Assembly: GCA_017383485.1 (NCBI GenBank)
Contig: JAFNXM010000005.1
Location: 62,001 to 126,000 of the forward strand
DNA: 64,000 nucleotides
Direction of reading: 5' to 3'
Source of the DNA: Bacteroidaceae bacterium
Lineage (GTDB): Bacteria; Bacteroidota; Bacteroidia; Bacteroidales; Bacteroidaceae
The translations under genes were made by a program, and so were the position numbers. This document shows positions 1 to 8,945 of this stretch, piece after piece. Each line of letters begins with the position of its first letter. The stretch's first letter is position 1. Below the pieces are notes generated by a model. It had not been told where the DNA came from. It searched no databases and saw only the letters and a program-made list of their open reading frames with translations.

Positions 1-1163
1 CGATAGCGCTCGATATTGCTCAGGTCCTTGCCAATAGCATAACCGTTCTCGATACCCAGCATGATAGATTTGCGATTCAACATTTTGTTGTTGAACAGGT
101 CCTTGGGCGCCGAGGCTATTTGTACGCCATGAGAGGCTTGTACCTGTCGGCGAATTTCCTCCAAGATACTATCTGCATAGGTCGTAGCGACGAGGAGTTC
201 GGCATCGCTTCTGCCTTTTTGTGGCAAATAGGCGGCCATCACGGCTGCATCCAGGGCGCCGTCGTACATCTTGTACAGGTCGACGCAACTGTTCGTATTG
301 CGCTGCGAGAGGACTACACCCTGGTCGAATACCATCGGCGTGTCACAGTGCGAATCCAGGGTCAGGACGCGACGATGCACTTCGCGTGCTTTGCGATACG
401 CCTCTGCTTCATCGACGAAGTGCTGGAACAGGGGCATCATGCGACGGTCGCCGTTCATGATGAAGGATTCGGGATGCCATTGCACACCCATGATGCTCTT
501 CATCTCGTTGCTTTCTACCGCCTCGATCACGCCATCTGCCGATCGGGCAGTGATGCGCAGTTTGGGTCCGCTGTCTTTCACCGATTGGTGGTGGAATGAG
601 TTGACGACAAACTCTGTGCCGAGCAATTGTGCTACGAGCGAGCCTTCCTCGGCCTGTACGCGGTGCGTCGGGGTGTGTCGTGGTGCATTCTGGCTGTGCT
701 TAATCAGGTAGTCGCCGTCGTGTTCTGTGGCGATATCTTGATAGACACTGCCACCCAGGGCGGTTGCCAACACCTGGATGCCGCGACAGATGCCCAGCAT
801 CGGCAGTCCGCAGTCGTAGGCTAGGCGTACAGCAAGCAGGTCCACCTTGTCGCGCATCGAGTTGATACCTCCGAGTCCGGGCAGTGGATCTTCGCCCCAA
901 AACAGGGGGTTGACGTCTGCACCACCCGACAGCATTAGCCCATCAATGCGCGAGAGCAGATTGTACAGGTGAAACGGATTGTCTACGGGGGGGATGACTA
1001 TGGGAATACCACCTGCCACTTCGATACTGCGATAGTAAGCCTCGGCCAACTCGCAACCCTTGTCGCCAAAGTTTCCCATGATACCGATCAGGGGATAGGC
1101 GCGGTGACTGGGGTAGTGAGCGGTAATTTCGCTGTAAGTCGCGTTGATATCAAATGATTTCAT
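1..1163 (-). CDS. Class I glutamine amidotransferase (peptidase C26) fused to membrane dipeptidase (peptidase M19), 3' end cut off
   Basis: The gene runs off the left edge; 387 codons are visible, read on the minus strand from ATG at 1163. Residues 1-255 form a gamma-glutamyl hydrolase / PuuD-like amidotransferase. SGGADVNP lies near 79-86, the nucleophile Cys126 is in GICRG, NSFHHQ is at 188-193, and the catalytic His230/Glu232 pair is in QWHPE. From about residue 268 the chain continues without a stop into an M19 (renal dipeptidase) start: DSHCDTP at 270-276 matches the DxHxD metal motif, and GIENG appears near the cut end. The family pairing suggests cleavage of gamma-glutamyl bonds followed by dipeptide hydrolysis, for example in glutathione or gamma-glutamyl peptide breakdown; that coupling is inference. 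No signal peptide is visible. The rest of the M19 domain is outside the window. Confidence 0.88.
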   Translation of the reverse strand, partial: MKSFDINATYSEITAHYPSHRAYPLIGIMGNFGDKGCELAEAYYRSIEVAGGIPIVIPPVDNPFHLYNLLSRIDGLMLSGGADVNPLFWGEDPLPGLGGINSMRDKVDLLAVRLAYDCGLPMLGICRGIQVLATALGGSVYQDIATEHDGDYLIKHSQNAPRHTPTHRVQAEEGSLVAQLLGTEFVVNSFHHQSVKDSGPKLRITARSADGVIEAVESNEMKSIMGVQWHPESFIMNGDRRMMPLFQHFVDEAEAYRKAREVHRRVLTLDSHCDTPMVFDQGVVLSQRNTNSCVDLYKMYDGALDAAVMAAYLPQKGRSDAELLVATTYADSILEEIRRQVQASHGVQIASAPKDLFNNKMLNRKSIMLGIENGYAIGKDLSNIERY

Positions 1164-1176
1164 ATTTTCTGTGTAG

Positions 1177-1184
1177 CAAATGTA
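1177..1184 (-). promoter_or_regulatory. Bacteroidetes -7 box upstream of the amidotransferase-dipeptidase fusion
   Basis: TACATTTG on the minus strand fits the TAnnTTTG -7 consensus of Bacteroidetes and sits 13 bp before the ATG at 1163. The upstream -33 TTTG is not clear. Confidence 0.5.
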
Positions 1185-1205
1185 GTGTTCTTGGCAGAAA
1201 CAGCC

Positions 1206-1526
1206 TTATCCATTCTTTTGGCCCTGTTCGGGATATTTCCTTTTGGGATTTCTGGGGAACCATCCCTTTTCCACTCGCTTTTGTTGGTCGAACAGTTCCT
1301 TGATGGTCCAAAAGGATGAAAATCCCACAATACTGAGCAGGGCGCTCCAAAAGAGGTCCTTGATCAGAAGTGCCGCCACCGAGCACACCAATCCAAGCAA
1401 CAGAAATAACCACCAGGGGCGTGTGCCAAAGTAGTATTCTGTCTTGATGACGATGGGGTGGAATATGCCGATGGTCAAGAATGTGGCACCGCCGAGTAGT
1501 AGGCCTTGCCAAGTCAAGTCTATCAT
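1206..1526 (-). CDS. DUF4491 family small membrane protein
   Basis: This 106-residue protein has about three hydrophobic segments (roughly residues 5-25, 38-58 and 58-75). It carries the family hallmarks GIFHPIVIK, EYYFG, the stretch FWTIKELFDQQKRVEKGWF, and a basic tail with NPKRKYP. DUF4491 proteins are short inner-membrane proteins found almost only in Bacteroidetes; their function is unknown. It lies between the fusion gene and lrp, all on the minus strand, with a copy of the dispersed repeat on its upstream side. The start at 1526 gives the usual family N terminus. Confidence 0.82.
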   Translation of the reverse strand: MIDLTWQGLLLGGATFLTIGIFHPIVIKTEYYFGTRPWWLFLLLGLVCSVAALLIKDLFWSALLSIVGFSSFWTIKELFDQQKRVEKGWFPRNPKRKYPEQGQKNG

Positions 1527-1614
1527 AGTGTTGAATTTCGTTTTCCGAAGTGTCTCGCTTTTCGTAATATTTTTAGGCTGGTCAAGGGCGAAAAATGGTA
1601 TAAAGAAGGTCTTG

Positions 1615-1701
1615 AAAAAAAGGTCTGACCTTTTTTAAATTTCGCGACGTCTCGTTGAAAAAAGGTTTAGGCTTTTTCAAACAAGGTCTAACCTTTTTTT
1701 T
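1615..1701 (+). repeat. Dispersed TTTCGCGACG element, copy A (1 unit)
   Basis: One 21-bp unit (TTTCGCGACGTCTCGTTGA...) is framed by a short AAAAAAAGGTCTGACC palindrome on the left and ACAAGGTCTAACCTTTTTTT on the right. It lies between lrp (stop at 1711) and the DUF4491 gene, so minus-strand transcripts leaving lrp read straight into it. Its A/T tracts around GGTCTAACC could fold as a terminator-like hairpin. Confidence 0.85.
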
Positions 1702-1710
1702 ACAGCCTGC

Positions 1711-2271
1711 TTAGTCGTTGTTGTCTTCCAAATCGTCCACGATCACACCCTCGGCATTCATGCGTTCCATCAGCGCCCTCAGCTTCTTCGAGTTTACAGT
1801 CTGGTCCTTGCTGGGTATCATCACAGGCACTTGGCGTGAGAAACTTTGTTCGAGTGAAATCAATGTTTCAGTCGAAACGACACCTGGGATCTCCTGGATG
1901 TGGTGGTTGAGCAATTTCATCAGGTGTTCGTTGTCGCGGCAGTAGAGTTTCACCAACATAGTGTAGGGACCAGTGGTGAAGTGGCACTCCACGATCTCGT
2001 CGATCTTTTCCAATTCAGCCGCTACGCCTTGGTACATCGAACCGCGCTCCAACTTAATACCCACGTATGTACATGTGCTATAACCGATGCGCTTTGCATT
2101 GACATTATAACCAGAGCCAGTGATCACGCCAGCTTCTGTCAGGCGCAATACACGTTGATGAATTGCTGCTCTCGAAACGCCGCACGCTTCAGCCACATCT
2201 TTGAAAGGCACGCGTGCATCCATAGAAATGATTTGAAGAATCTTCAGATCTAGTAGGTCAACCTTTTTCAT
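1711..2271 (-). CDS. Lrp/AsnC family transcriptional regulator
   Basis: The protein is 186 residues from MKKVDLLD. The N-terminal 60 residues form the Lrp helix-turn-helix (LDLKILQII...DVAEACGVSRAAIHQRV..L...GVI). A RAM/AsnC_trans_reg effector domain follows (CTYVGIKL, HFTTGPYTMLVKLYCRD, PGVVSTETLISLEQS). Such proteins form dimers or octamers and sense amino acids or related small molecules; this ligand is unknown. It has about 30 extra acidic C-terminal residues (VIVDDLEDNND) compared with Lrp of about 160. The ORF could start 12 codons earlier, but the -7 box at 2305-2312 falls in that extension, so 2271 is preferred. Confidence 0.9.
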   Translation of the reverse strand: MKKVDLLDLKILQIISMDARVPFKDVAEACGVSRAAIHQRVLRLTEAGVITGSGYNVNAKRIGYSTCTYVGIKLERGSMYQGVAAELEKIDEIVECHFTTGPYTMLVKLYCRDNEHLMKLLNHHIQEIPGVVSTETLISLEQSFSRQVPVMIPSKDQTVNSKKLRALMERMNAEGVIVDDLEDNND

Positions 2272-2304
2272 ATTTTTGTGTTTTGTTTTGTTATGAAATG
2301 CACG

Positions 2305-2335
2305 CAAAGGTAGAAATAAAATTTACACATGGCAA
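2305..2335 (-). promoter_or_regulatory. lrp-type regulator promoter
   Basis: TACCTTTG (2305-2312, minus strand) matches the TAnnTTTG -7 box, with TTG at 2333-2335 about 20 bp upstream as a -33 element. It lies inside the longest possible ORF and so supports the shorter start. Confidence 0.55.
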
Positions 2336-2516
2336 TTTTTATCCCACAAAAAATGTACAAAATGTAATTATTTTACCACAAAATATGGAGTATAGACAAA
2401 AAAATACTCGTTTTTTCACGGAATATCCCATATTTTCGTCGCCAATAGCCTTTGGGATTAGTGTCTGCAGGGGTTTCTTTGCCTTCCGCCTTGGCTGATT
2501 TCGACAGCCCCTCTTA

Positions 2517-2565
2517 TGAAAAATAAAAGATGCTCCCGGGGCTTTTGCAACCCAGCGAGAGCATC
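2517..2565 (-). terminator. Probable intrinsic terminator downstream of waaA
   Basis: GATGCTC (2529-2535) pairs with GAGCATC (2559-2565) around an inner GGG/CCC pairing. In the minus direction it is followed by a T-rich tail (complement of 2517-2528), about 160 bp beyond the waaA stop. Confidence 0.6.
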
Positions 2566-2598
2566 AATAGTATATACTATATATTATAATATGGTATA

Positions 2599-2703
2599 GG
2601 GGCGGAGCGGAAAAGAATAGAGACGGTGCGGTAAAGTATAGAGGCGGAGCGGTTAAGCATAAGGGGCGAAGTGATAAGCCTAAGGGCGGAGCGATAAATT
2701 CGA
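2599..2703. repeat. Five-copy 21-bp tandem repeat after waaA
   Basis: Five degenerate units of exactly 21 bp run from 2599 to 2703, with consensus RRGGCGGAGCGGTAAAGNAT plus one base. They sit just downstream of the waaA stop (2726-2728). The array stays open in another minus frame, where it would encode heptads such as RSASILY, but that ORF has no start or context of its own. The rest of 2313-2725 holds only the terminator and the lrp promoter. Confidence 0.85.
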
Positions 2704-2725
2704 TTGTTCGCCGTCGTAGCCGTCG

Positions 2726-3949
2726 CTATTTTGTCACCGTCATCACTGCCTGGAAGATTTTGTCGGCGGCGCCTGCATTTTCGTGAATATATCGTCCTGC
2801 CATTTCGCCGGCTTGTTGCAAATTGTCGGGATGTTGAGCAAAGTTGGTCATGGCGCGTTCGAAATCCTCGGCACCATGTATCTCGATGCAACCACCATTT
2901 TTCAACAAAGCCTGGGCTTCGCGGAATTTGCCGTTGTTCGGACCAATAAATACGGGAATGCCGTAGACCGCTGCTTCGGGTACGTTGTGAATGCCTACAC
3001 CAAATCCGCCGCCGACGTAGGCTACTTTTGCGTAGCGATAGATGCTGGACAGGAGGCCGTAGCAGTCGATGATCAGGCATTCGGCTTGTGCCACATTGTC
3101 CACGCTGGCTTGCGTGTAGCGCACGGCTGGACGACGCAACTTCCCTTCAATTTCGCGCAAATGTTCATCTGATACCACGTGTGGAGCGAGGATCAGGCGC
3201 CATCCGTCGTGTCGGTTGAAATAGTCTATCAGAATATCTTCGTCGGGCGCCCAACTGCTACCCGCCACCAGGACTTGTTTGCCCTGGGCAAAGGTTTCGC
3301 ACAACGGCAGGTGCTTGGCTTCGTTCTGGATGTCTATCACGCGGTCGAAGCGCGTATCTCCTACCACCGATACGTTGCTCACGCCGATTTGTGCCAGGAG
3401 TGATTTTGACGCATCGTTTTGTACGAAAAAGTGTGTGATACGTCTCAGACAACGAGCATAGTTCTTGCCGTACCAGCGGAAGAATATTTGTCCCTCGCGA
3501 AAGATGCTCGACACACTATACACCGGGATGTCGTGCTGATGGAGCACGTCGATATAATTGCGCCAGAATTCGTATTTGATGAAATAGGCTGCCGTGGGTC
3601 GTGCCAGGCGTACAAATTTACGCGCATTTATTGGTGTGTCAAAAGGGAGGTAGCACACGATGTCTGCCCCAGCATAATCCTTGCGCACCTCGTACCCCGA
3701 AGGCGAGAAGAAAGTCAGCAGAATCTTTTGCTCAGGGTGCGTACGGCGCAGGCGTTCCATCAGCGGCCGTCCCTGTTCGAATTCGCCCAACGATGCCGCG
3801 TGAAACCACACGTAGGTATCGCTTCCTACCGCCTGGCGCAGGGTTCGCCACGTCTGGCGCTGACCACGTGTCATCAGTCGCGCTTTCTTGTGGAAAAGCG
3901 CAACGATGTTCACTATGATCATATAGAGGTATATCGCCAGAGAGTACAT
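2726..3949 (-). CDS. waaA: 3-deoxy-D-manno-octulosonic acid (Kdo) transferase
   Basis: This 407-residue GT30 enzyme transfers Kdo from CMP-Kdo to the lipid A precursor at the inner face of the cytoplasmic membrane. An N-terminal hydrophobic anchor (residues 1-20) is followed by WFHAASLGEFEQGRPL with the catalytic Glu at residue 56. The C-terminal domain carries the GGGFGVGIHNVPEA and PVFIGPNNGKF motifs that bind CMP-Kdo. Its length is close to the usual 400-425. It is 46 bp downstream of gltX and probably cotranscribed with it. The start at 3949 is the first Met before the membrane anchor. Confidence 0.95.
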   Translation of the reverse strand: MYSLAIYLYMIIVNIVALFHKKARLMTRGQRQTWRTLRQAVGSDTYVWFHAASLGEFEQGRPLMERLRRTHPEQKILLTFFSPSGYEVRKDYAGADIVCYLPFDTPINARKFVRLARPTAAYFIKYEFWRNYIDVLHQHDIPVYSVSSIFREGQIFFRWYGKNYARCLRRITHFFVQNDASKSLLAQIGVSNVSVVGDTRFDRVIDIQNEAKHLPLCETFAQGKQVLVAGSSWAPDEDILIDYFNRHDGWRLILAPHVVSDEHLREIEGKLRRPAVRYTQASVDNVAQAECLIIDCYGLLSSIYRYAKVAYVGGGFGVGIHNVPEAAVYGIPVFIGPNNGKFREAQALLKNGGCIEIHGAEDFERAMTNFAQHPDNLQQAGEMAGRYIHENAGAADKIFQAVMTVTK

Positions 3950-3995
3950 TGCGTATCAGTCAAAGCACATATTGGTGTGCCAGGGTAAAATCTAT

Positions 3996-5510
3996 TTATG
4001 CCAAGGCCTCGAGAGCGAAGCGCATACGTCTCAGGGTTTCTTCCTTGCCCAGGAATTCTGCCAAATCGTGCATATCTGGGCCCTTGCCAGCACCGACCAA
4101 CATCACGCGCCAAGCATTCCATGGCTTCACGCCCGTTGCTTCGACCCAAGCATCAATAGCCTTGCGTTGTGCATCGGCTGAGAAATCTTCCAGTCCCTCG
4201 AGCAATTCGATCAGTGCCTGCATCTCTTGTGGAGCGTTGTCCTTCCAGTTTTTGCGGATGAACTTATCTTCTTTGTCAAAGGTCTGAGGTGCGATGAAGA
4301 AGAAGTCGCACAATGGCCACAATTCCTTGATGAAGTTGATCTTCTTCATCTTCATCATTGCCACGACAGCCTCTACTTTTTCAATAGGTGCTTCGATACC
4401 GTTTTCGCGCAGTATCTTGTCGAAATCCTGAGCCAGGACAGCATTGTCTGCGCTTTGGATATATTCGCGGTTGAACCATTGTCCCTTCACGTAGTCAAAC
4501 TTAGCGCCAGCCTTAGAGCACTTCGCCAGGTCAAACTGTTCGATCAGTTCTTGCATAGACAGGATTTCCTGATCGGTGCCAGGGTTCCAGCCGAGCAGGG
4601 CCAGGAAGTTGACCACCGCCTCGGGCAGGTAGCCACTTTCGCGGTAGCCTGACGAGATGGTACCATCGGCTGCGTGCCATTCCAATGGGAATACGGGGAA
4701 GCCCAGACGGTCGCCGTCGCGCTTAGAGAGTTTGCCCTTGCCGTCGGGTTTGAGCAACAGAGGCAGGTGAGCGAAGCGGGGCATAGTGTCCTGCCAGCCG
4801 AAAGCACGATACAGCAGCACGTGCAATGGAGCAGAGGGCAACCATTCCTCGCCACGGATCACGTGTGTGATTTCCATGAGGTGGTCGTCCACGATATTAG
4901 CCAAGTGGTAAGTGGGCAATTGGTCAGCACTCTTATAGAGCACCTTGTCGTCCAGGATAGTCGAATTGATCTTCACATCACCACGGATCATGTCGTCCAC
5001 GTGAATATCTTCGCCTGGCTGTATTTTGAAGCGCACCACATACTGTGTGCCAGCAGCGATCAGGGCTTGCACCTCGTCGGCAGGCATAGTGAGCGAATTG
5101 CGCATCTCGCCACGAGTGGTTGCGTCGTATTGGAAGTTTTCCTTTTCAGCACGCTTAGCGTCCAATTCCTCGGGGGTATCGAAGGCGATGTAAGCCTTGT
5201 CCTCAGCCAGGAGTTGATCTACATATTTTTTGTAGATTTCGCGGCGTTCGCTTTGGCGGTATGGACCCTTGTCGCCACCGTAACTTACACCTTCGTCAAA
5301 CTCGATGCCGAGCCATTTGAAGGATTCGATGATATACTCCTCGGCGCCGGGCACGAAGCGTTGAGAGTCGGTGTCCTCGATACGGAACACCATCTTGCCG
5401 CCGTGCTGGCGGGCAAACAGGTAGTTGTACAATGCGGTGCGAACACCACCAATATGCAGGGGGCCTGTGGGGCTGGGCGCAAAGCGCACTCTGACGGTTC
5501 TATTTTCCAT
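3996..5510 (-). CDS. gltX: Glutamyl-tRNA synthetase
   Basis: This class Ic aminoacyl-tRNA synthetase has 504 residues. The HIGH-type signature is [20 protein letters not shown] near residues 11-30, and the KMSKS-type loop is [11 protein letters not shown]. Long Rossmann, stem-contact and C-terminal anticodon-binding regions are present and length is standard. It charges tRNA-Glu in the cytosol. In genomes lacking glutaminyl-tRNA synthetase it may also make Glu-tRNA-Gln, which cannot be judged here. It begins a likely gltX-waaA transcript with a clear promoter at 5539-5569. Confidence 0.97.
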   Translation of the reverse strand: MENRTVRVRFAPSPTGPLHIGGVRTALYNYLFARQHGGKMVFRIEDTDSQRFVPGAEEYIIESFKWLGIEFDEGVSYGGDKGPYRQSERREIYKKYVDQLLAEDKAYIAFDTPEELDAKRAEKENFQYDATTRGEMRNSLTMPADEVQALIAAGTQYVVRFKIQPGEDIHVDDMIRGDVKINSTILDDKVLYKSADQLPTYHLANIVDDHLMEITHVIRGEEWLPSAPLHVLLYRAFGWQDTMPRFAHLPLLLKPDGKGKLSKRDGDRLGFPVFPLEWHAADGTISSGYRESGYLPEAVVNFLALLGWNPGTDQEILSMQELIEQFDLAKCSKAGAKFDYVKGQWFNREYIQSADNAVLAQDFDKILRENGIEAPIEKVEAVVAMMKMKKINFIKELWPLCDFFFIAPQTFDKEDKFIRKNWKDNAPQEMQALIELLEGLEDFSADAQRKAIDAWVEATGVKPWNAWRVMLVGAGKGPDMHDLAEFLGKEETLRRMRFALEALA

Positions 5511-5538
5511 AAAGATTGTATTATTTTGTTTTATAGTG

Positions 5539-5569
5539 CAAAATTACTACAACGGCGGTGAAATACAAA
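5539..5569 (-). promoter_or_regulatory. gltX promoter
   Basis: On the minus strand TAATTTTG (5539-5546) is the -7 box and TTTG (5566-5569) is the -33 box, 19 bp apart. This is one of the best matches to the Bacteroidetes consensus in the window. The putative start of transcription is about 20-25 bp before the ATG. Confidence 0.7.
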
Positions 5570-5620
5570 ATAATGATTTGCTTTTTTGAAAAAGGGGGTA
5601 AAAATAACGGAGAAGCAGGT

Positions 5621-5754
5621 GTAGAAAAAAAGTCAAGGCCTTGTGAAAATTTCGCGACGGCTCGTTGAAATTTCGCGACGCCTCGTGAAAAAAAGGTCTA
5701 ATGTTTTTTGAAAAAGGTTAAGGGTTTTTTCAACAAGGTCTTGACTTTTTCTAC
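5621..5754 (+). repeat. Dispersed TTTCGCGACG element, copy B (2 units, long terminal inverted repeats)
   Basis: Two 21-bp units plus the tail with AGGTCTAATGTTTTTT are enclosed by near-perfect inverted ends. The left end is GTAGAAAAAAAGTCAAGGCC and four further bases (5621-5644); the right end is ACAAGGTCTTGACTTTTTCT plus AC (5733-5754). It lies in the divergent gap between gltX and tdh, upstream of both, so at this site it cannot simply be a gene-end terminator. Confidence 0.88.
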
Positions 5755-5848
5755 GTCTACGTTACGGCAGAAATTCAAAGCCTGATTTCGACTTTCGGCA
5801 CATATTCGCTTTTATTGGCAGGAAAAACACAAAAAAATGCCTCATTCG

Positions 5849-5880
5849 TTTTGTCTTCCGCTCGGTTTGCTGTAACTTCG
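5849..5880 (+). promoter_or_regulatory. tdh promoter
   Basis: TTTTG (5849-5853) and TAACTTCG (5873-5880) are spaced by 19 bp. The -7 box differs from TAnnTTTG at one base. This leaves a leader of about 95 bases before the ATG at 5982, in which I see no riboswitch. Confidence 0.5.
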
Positions 5881-5981
5881 CTGTCGGAAAGTTCTTGTTC
5901 CTGCATCAAGCGATAGGTGCGGGGCGACAACTTTGGCATCAGACAACAATACATATCCTATAAACTAAAAACAACAGCAAA

Positions 5982-7007
5982 ATGAAAGCGTTAGTTAAGA
6001 AAGAAGCCGGAAAAGGCATCTGGTTGATGGACGTGCCCGTGCCTGAAGTGGGCGTCAACGATGTGCTCATCAAGATCAAGAAGACTGCTATCTGCGGTAC
6101 AGACTTGCACATCTACAAGTGGGACGAATGGAGCCAAAAGACCATCAAGACTCCAATGACTATCGGACACGAATACGTGGGCGTGGTGGAAAAAGTAGGT
6201 CCTGGCGTACGCAATATCCAAGTGGGCGACCGCGTGACAGGAGAAGGTCACATCGCTTGCGGACACTGCCGCAACTGCCGCCGTGGCTTGCAACATATCT
6301 GTGAAAACAGCATCGGCGTGGGCGTGAACCGCGACGGCGCATTCGCAGAATACCTGTGCATCCCCGAATGCAACGTGGTGAAGCTCGACGACCGTATCTC
6401 GGACGATATGGCTGCTATCATGGACCCATTCGGCAACGCTACTCACACAGCTCTCTCATTCCCCCTCCTCGGCGAAGACGTATTGATCACCGGTGCAGGC
6501 TTGATCGGTACAATGGCTACTGCTATTGCTAAATTTGCCGGCGCTAAGAATATCGTCGTGACTGACCTGAGCGACTATCGCCTGGACATCGCCAAGAAGA
6601 TGGGTGCTACATGCACAGTGAATGCTGCTAAGGGCGAAACCGTACAAGGCGCTATGGAAAAGATGGGTATCCGCGGCTTCGACGTGGGTCTCGAAATGTC
6701 TGGTTCGCCTATTGCTTTCCGCGATATGGTAAGCAATATGTACAATGGCTCTAAGATCGCACAATTGGGTATCCTGCCTCCTACTACTACAGTAGACTGG
6801 AGCGAAATCATCTTCAAGGCACTTACCATCAAGGGTATCTACGGCCGCGAAATGTGGGAAACTTGGTACAAGATGCAACAGATGCTCGTATCAGGCCTTG
6901 ACCTCTCGCCTGTGATCACTCACAAGTTCCCCATCGCTGACTTCCAAAAGGGATTCGATATCATGGAATCAGGTCAGTGTGGTAAGGTGATCCTGGAATG
7001 GGACTAA
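5982..7007 (+). CDS. tdh: L-threonine 3-dehydrogenase
   Basis: This 341-residue zinc medium-chain dehydrogenase oxidises L-threonine with NAD+ to 2-amino-3-ketobutyrate. The catalytic zinc ligands Cys38, His63 and Glu64 are in ICGTDLH and GHEYVG. The structural zinc Cys cluster is [15 protein letters not shown] (93, 96, 99, 107). The NAD fold shows GAGLIGTMA. Length and residue numbering match Escherichia coli Tdh. The partner kbl gene is not adjacent, so the next step must be encoded elsewhere. It is a single-gene unit bounded by its own promoter and a strong terminator. Confidence 0.95.
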   Translation: MKALVKKEAGKGIWLMDVPVPEVGVNDVLIKIKKTAICGTDLHIYKWDEWSQKTIKTPMTIGHEYVGVVEKVGPGVRNIQVGDRVTGEGHIACGHCRNCRRGLQHICENSIGVGVNRDGAFAEYLCIPECNVVKLDDRISDDMAAIMDPFGNATHTALSFPLLGEDVLITGAGLIGTMATAIAKFAGAKNIVVTDLSDYRLDIAKKMGATCTVNAAKGETVQGAMEKMGIRGFDVGLEMSGSPIAFRDMVSNMYNGSKIAQLGILPPTTTVDWSEIIFKALTIKGIYGREMWETWYKMQQMLVSGLDLSPVITHKFPIADFQKGFDIMESGQCGKVILEWD

Positions 7008-7057
7008 GCCTTGTGCACAGCAAATAAGCCTGTCCGTGCTTTCGGATAGGGCATAAA

Positions 7058-7093
7058 ATAAGCCCCAAAGTTTTTCGAAACTTTGGGGCTTAC
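7058..7093. terminator. Bidirectional terminator between tdh and the outer-membrane barrel gene
   Basis: A perfect 15-bp stem (TAAGCCCCAAAGTTT and its complement) with a TTCG loop lies in a convergent gap. The minus direction is followed by a T-rich run, the plus direction by a weaker one. Confidence 0.8.
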
Positions 7094-7147
7094 TTCATTT
7101 TGACAAAGTCTTACCTTATTTTTCTTTTCCTTTACTTGTGACAGCGC

Positions 7148-7792
7148 TTAGAAGTAATATGTTGCATGCAGTTTGAAGGAGTTGGCACGATAATCTTCCT
7201 TGTTGCCATTCAATCCATTCAGGATGGCATCGCTCCAGTCTTCGACTCTCTCGCCCGACTTGCTCAAGCCAAAGTTGTAGCCCAAACCGATTTCAAGGTG
7301 CTTCAACACACGCACGCCAGCACCGACATTCCAGTTGACAGCAAGGTTTTCGCGACGGAAAGTAGTGCTGAACCAATTTTCCTCAGTGTCGCCCCATCCG
7401 AAGTCAAACTGTGGACCTGTGGCGATAAAGATAGAAAACGAATCGCCCAGACCAATATTATACCTTGCGTTGATAGGAAGCGAGACGAAGTTGGCTGTGT
7501 GTGTCGTAGAGAAATCGCCGACTGGCGTTTCCAATTTCAGATTGTGCTTGTTTTGCTGGAATTGTACCGAAGCGTCCAGTCCTAAACCGAGGATGAAACC
7601 AAGGTCAATCTTGGGACCGATAAACCAACCGGCGCGGTTGCTTGAACTAAAGAACTTCTCGCCCGTGCCATTCATATTCAGTTTTGTTACATTCAAACCG
7701 CCTGTCACACCCCAGTCAAAGTCGATGGCTTTCGCTGTGGGAGTACCTAATGTGAACGCGATGAGTACTAAGCTTAGTAAAATCTTTTTCAT
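7148..7792 (-). CDS. Outer-membrane beta-barrel protein (PorT/OmpA-barrel-like)
   Basis: The 214-residue protein begins MKKILLSLVLIAF with a signal peptide ending near TAKA. Alternating-hydrophobic strands follow, such as VTGGLNVTKLNM, GWFIGPKIDLGFIL, VSLPINARYNIGLG, FIATGPQFDFGWGD and LEIGLGYNFGLS, and the chain ends in an aromatic residue (HATYYF) as barrel proteins do. It belongs to the small outer-membrane barrel domain families common in Bacteroidetes. No substrate can be inferred. The ORF extends 14 codons further upstream, but the signal peptide fixes the start at 7792. Confidence 0.85.
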   Translation of the reverse strand: MKKILLSLVLIAFTLGTPTAKAIDFDWGVTGGLNVTKLNMNGTGEKFFSSSNRAGWFIGPKIDLGFILGLGLDASVQFQQNKHNLKLETPVGDFSTTHTANFVSLPINARYNIGLGDSFSIFIATGPQFDFGWGDTEENWFSTTFRRENLAVNWNVGAGVRVLKHLEIGLGYNFGLSKSGERVEDWSDAILNGLNGNKEDYRANSFKLHATYYF

Positions 7793-7831
7793 ATTGGATA
7801 AATTTAGATGTAGTTTAGTATTGTTTTGGGG

Positions 7832-7839
7832 CAAAAGTA
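7832..7839 (-). promoter_or_regulatory. -7 box for the outer-membrane barrel gene
   Basis: TACTTTTG on the minus strand lies 39 bp before the ATG at 7792. Its position inside the upstream ORF extension supports the downstream start. No clear -33 box is seen. Confidence 0.5.
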
Positions 7840-7994
7840 AGAAAAAAATACTGTTTGACCATTACATTTGCCCAAGCATTAAGTTTTTTTATGTTTTTTG
7901 CCTCTCTGTGATTTGTCTGGAAAAATATTAAAGGGGGCGAAAGAAATAGGTCTTGGCAAAAATCACACCTATTATATATATGGTCGTTTTTATC

Positions 7995-8036
7995 CCTATT
8001 AAGGTCTACTTTGTTCCTATTAAGGTCTACTTTGTC
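7995..8036. repeat. 21-bp tandem duplication at the mnmD 3' end
   Basis: Two copies of a 21-bp unit (CCTATTAAGGTCTACTTTGT plus one base), identical except for the last base, lie at 7995-8015 and 8016-8036. A decayed third copy may precede them. The mnmD stop codon (8027-8029) lies inside the second copy, so the array straddles the gene end. Confidence 0.85.
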
Positions 8037-8719
8037 CCACGTAATATCTCGCGCTTCCCACCCACGGGACCCGCCAAGCGTTCTACGGCGAAGCCCACAC
8101 TTTGCAGTGTGCGGCGCACTACGCCCTTTGCGCAGTAGGTGGTCAGGATGCCGCCCTTGGCCATTTGTCCGTACAAATGCGAGAAGCGTTCGGCCGACCA
8201 CATCTCGGGTTGTTTCTCGGGCGAAAAGGCATCGAAGTAGACCACGTCGAAGGGTGTAGCGAAGGTGTGTTGTGTGTAGTCCGCCTCTACTTTGTGTAGC
8301 GTGAAGTGCTCGGACAATTGTACATCTTCGCCCCAAGGTGCGCTGTGCAAAGCGGCAAAATCGGCAGCGAGCAGGGCTTCTTCGTCGGCAGTCAGCCCCA
8401 GAGCCTCCGCCACCCTATGCGGATAGTTCAAGGGCAGGACTTGCTCCACAGCCAAGGGGTAAAGTTCGATGCTGGTGTAGTGCACGGGGCGCTGGGTGCG
8501 TCGGCTTTCCCACAAGGTCAGCAGGCAGTTCAACCCTGTGCCCAGTCCTATCTCCAGGACCCGTGGCGAGGGCGACGGATGGTGGCGCAGTGCCATCGCG
8601 ATGAATATATGTAGCGATTCGGTCAGGGCGCCTTTGGTGGAATGGTAGTGCTCGTCGATTTCGGGTACATACAGCGTGCAGCTGCCGTCGTCTGTGGTAT
8701 GTAGGGTACGTTGGGACAT
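8027..8719 (-). CDS. mnmD: tRNA (5-methylaminomethyl-2-thiouridine34) methyltransferase
   Basis: This 230-residue stand-alone form of the methyltransferase half of MnmC uses S-adenosylmethionine to finish mnm5s2U at wobble position 34. The SAM-binding motif is VLEIGLGTGLNCLLTL, and the family motif DAFSPEKQPEMW is followed by G.L.TYCAKG.VRR.L...GF. The oxidase half of MnmC is absent, as is usual for MnmD in Bacteroidetes. The last residues are encoded by a 21-bp tandem repeat, so the C terminus may vary between strains. Confidence 0.93.
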   Translation of the reverse strand: MSQRTLHTTDDGSCTLYVPEIDEHYHSTKGALTESLHIFIAMALRHHPSPSPRVLEIGLGTGLNCLLTLWESRRTQRPVHYTSIELYPLAVEQVLPLNYPHRVAEALGLTADEEALLAADFAALHSAPWGEDVQLSEHFTLHKVEADYTQHTFATPFDVVYFDAFSPEKQPEMWSAERFSHLYGQMAKGGILTTYCAKGVVRRTLQSVGFAVERLAGPVGGKREILRGTK

Positions 8720-8856
8720 ATCGGGGAATAGGGGTTAGAGGATAAAGGTGGGAGATAGAGAAAGAAACGTTTGACGTGAGTCTTACCATAGAGAGCATAG
8801 AAGCCAAAAGCATACAGCATCTGCAGCGCAGATAAGGCTTGCCACGTTTTACAGTA

Positions 8857-8864
8857 CAAAAATA
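8857..8864 (-). promoter_or_regulatory. Possible mnmD -7 box
   Basis: TATTTTTG on the minus strand matches TAnnTTTG but is about 140 bp from the start codon and has no obvious -33 box. Confidence 0.3.
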
Positions 8865-8945
8865 GCGAAAACGGCAATATCTACAGGAGAATCGCTCCTG
8901 TTTTTTATTTTCTCGGTCAAATAAAGAAAATATTACTATCTGTTG

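Noticed and set aside
2577..3080. 167-codon minus-strand ORF with RSASILY heptads
   Set aside because: It overlaps waaA in another frame, and the heptads come from the 21-bp DNA repeat.
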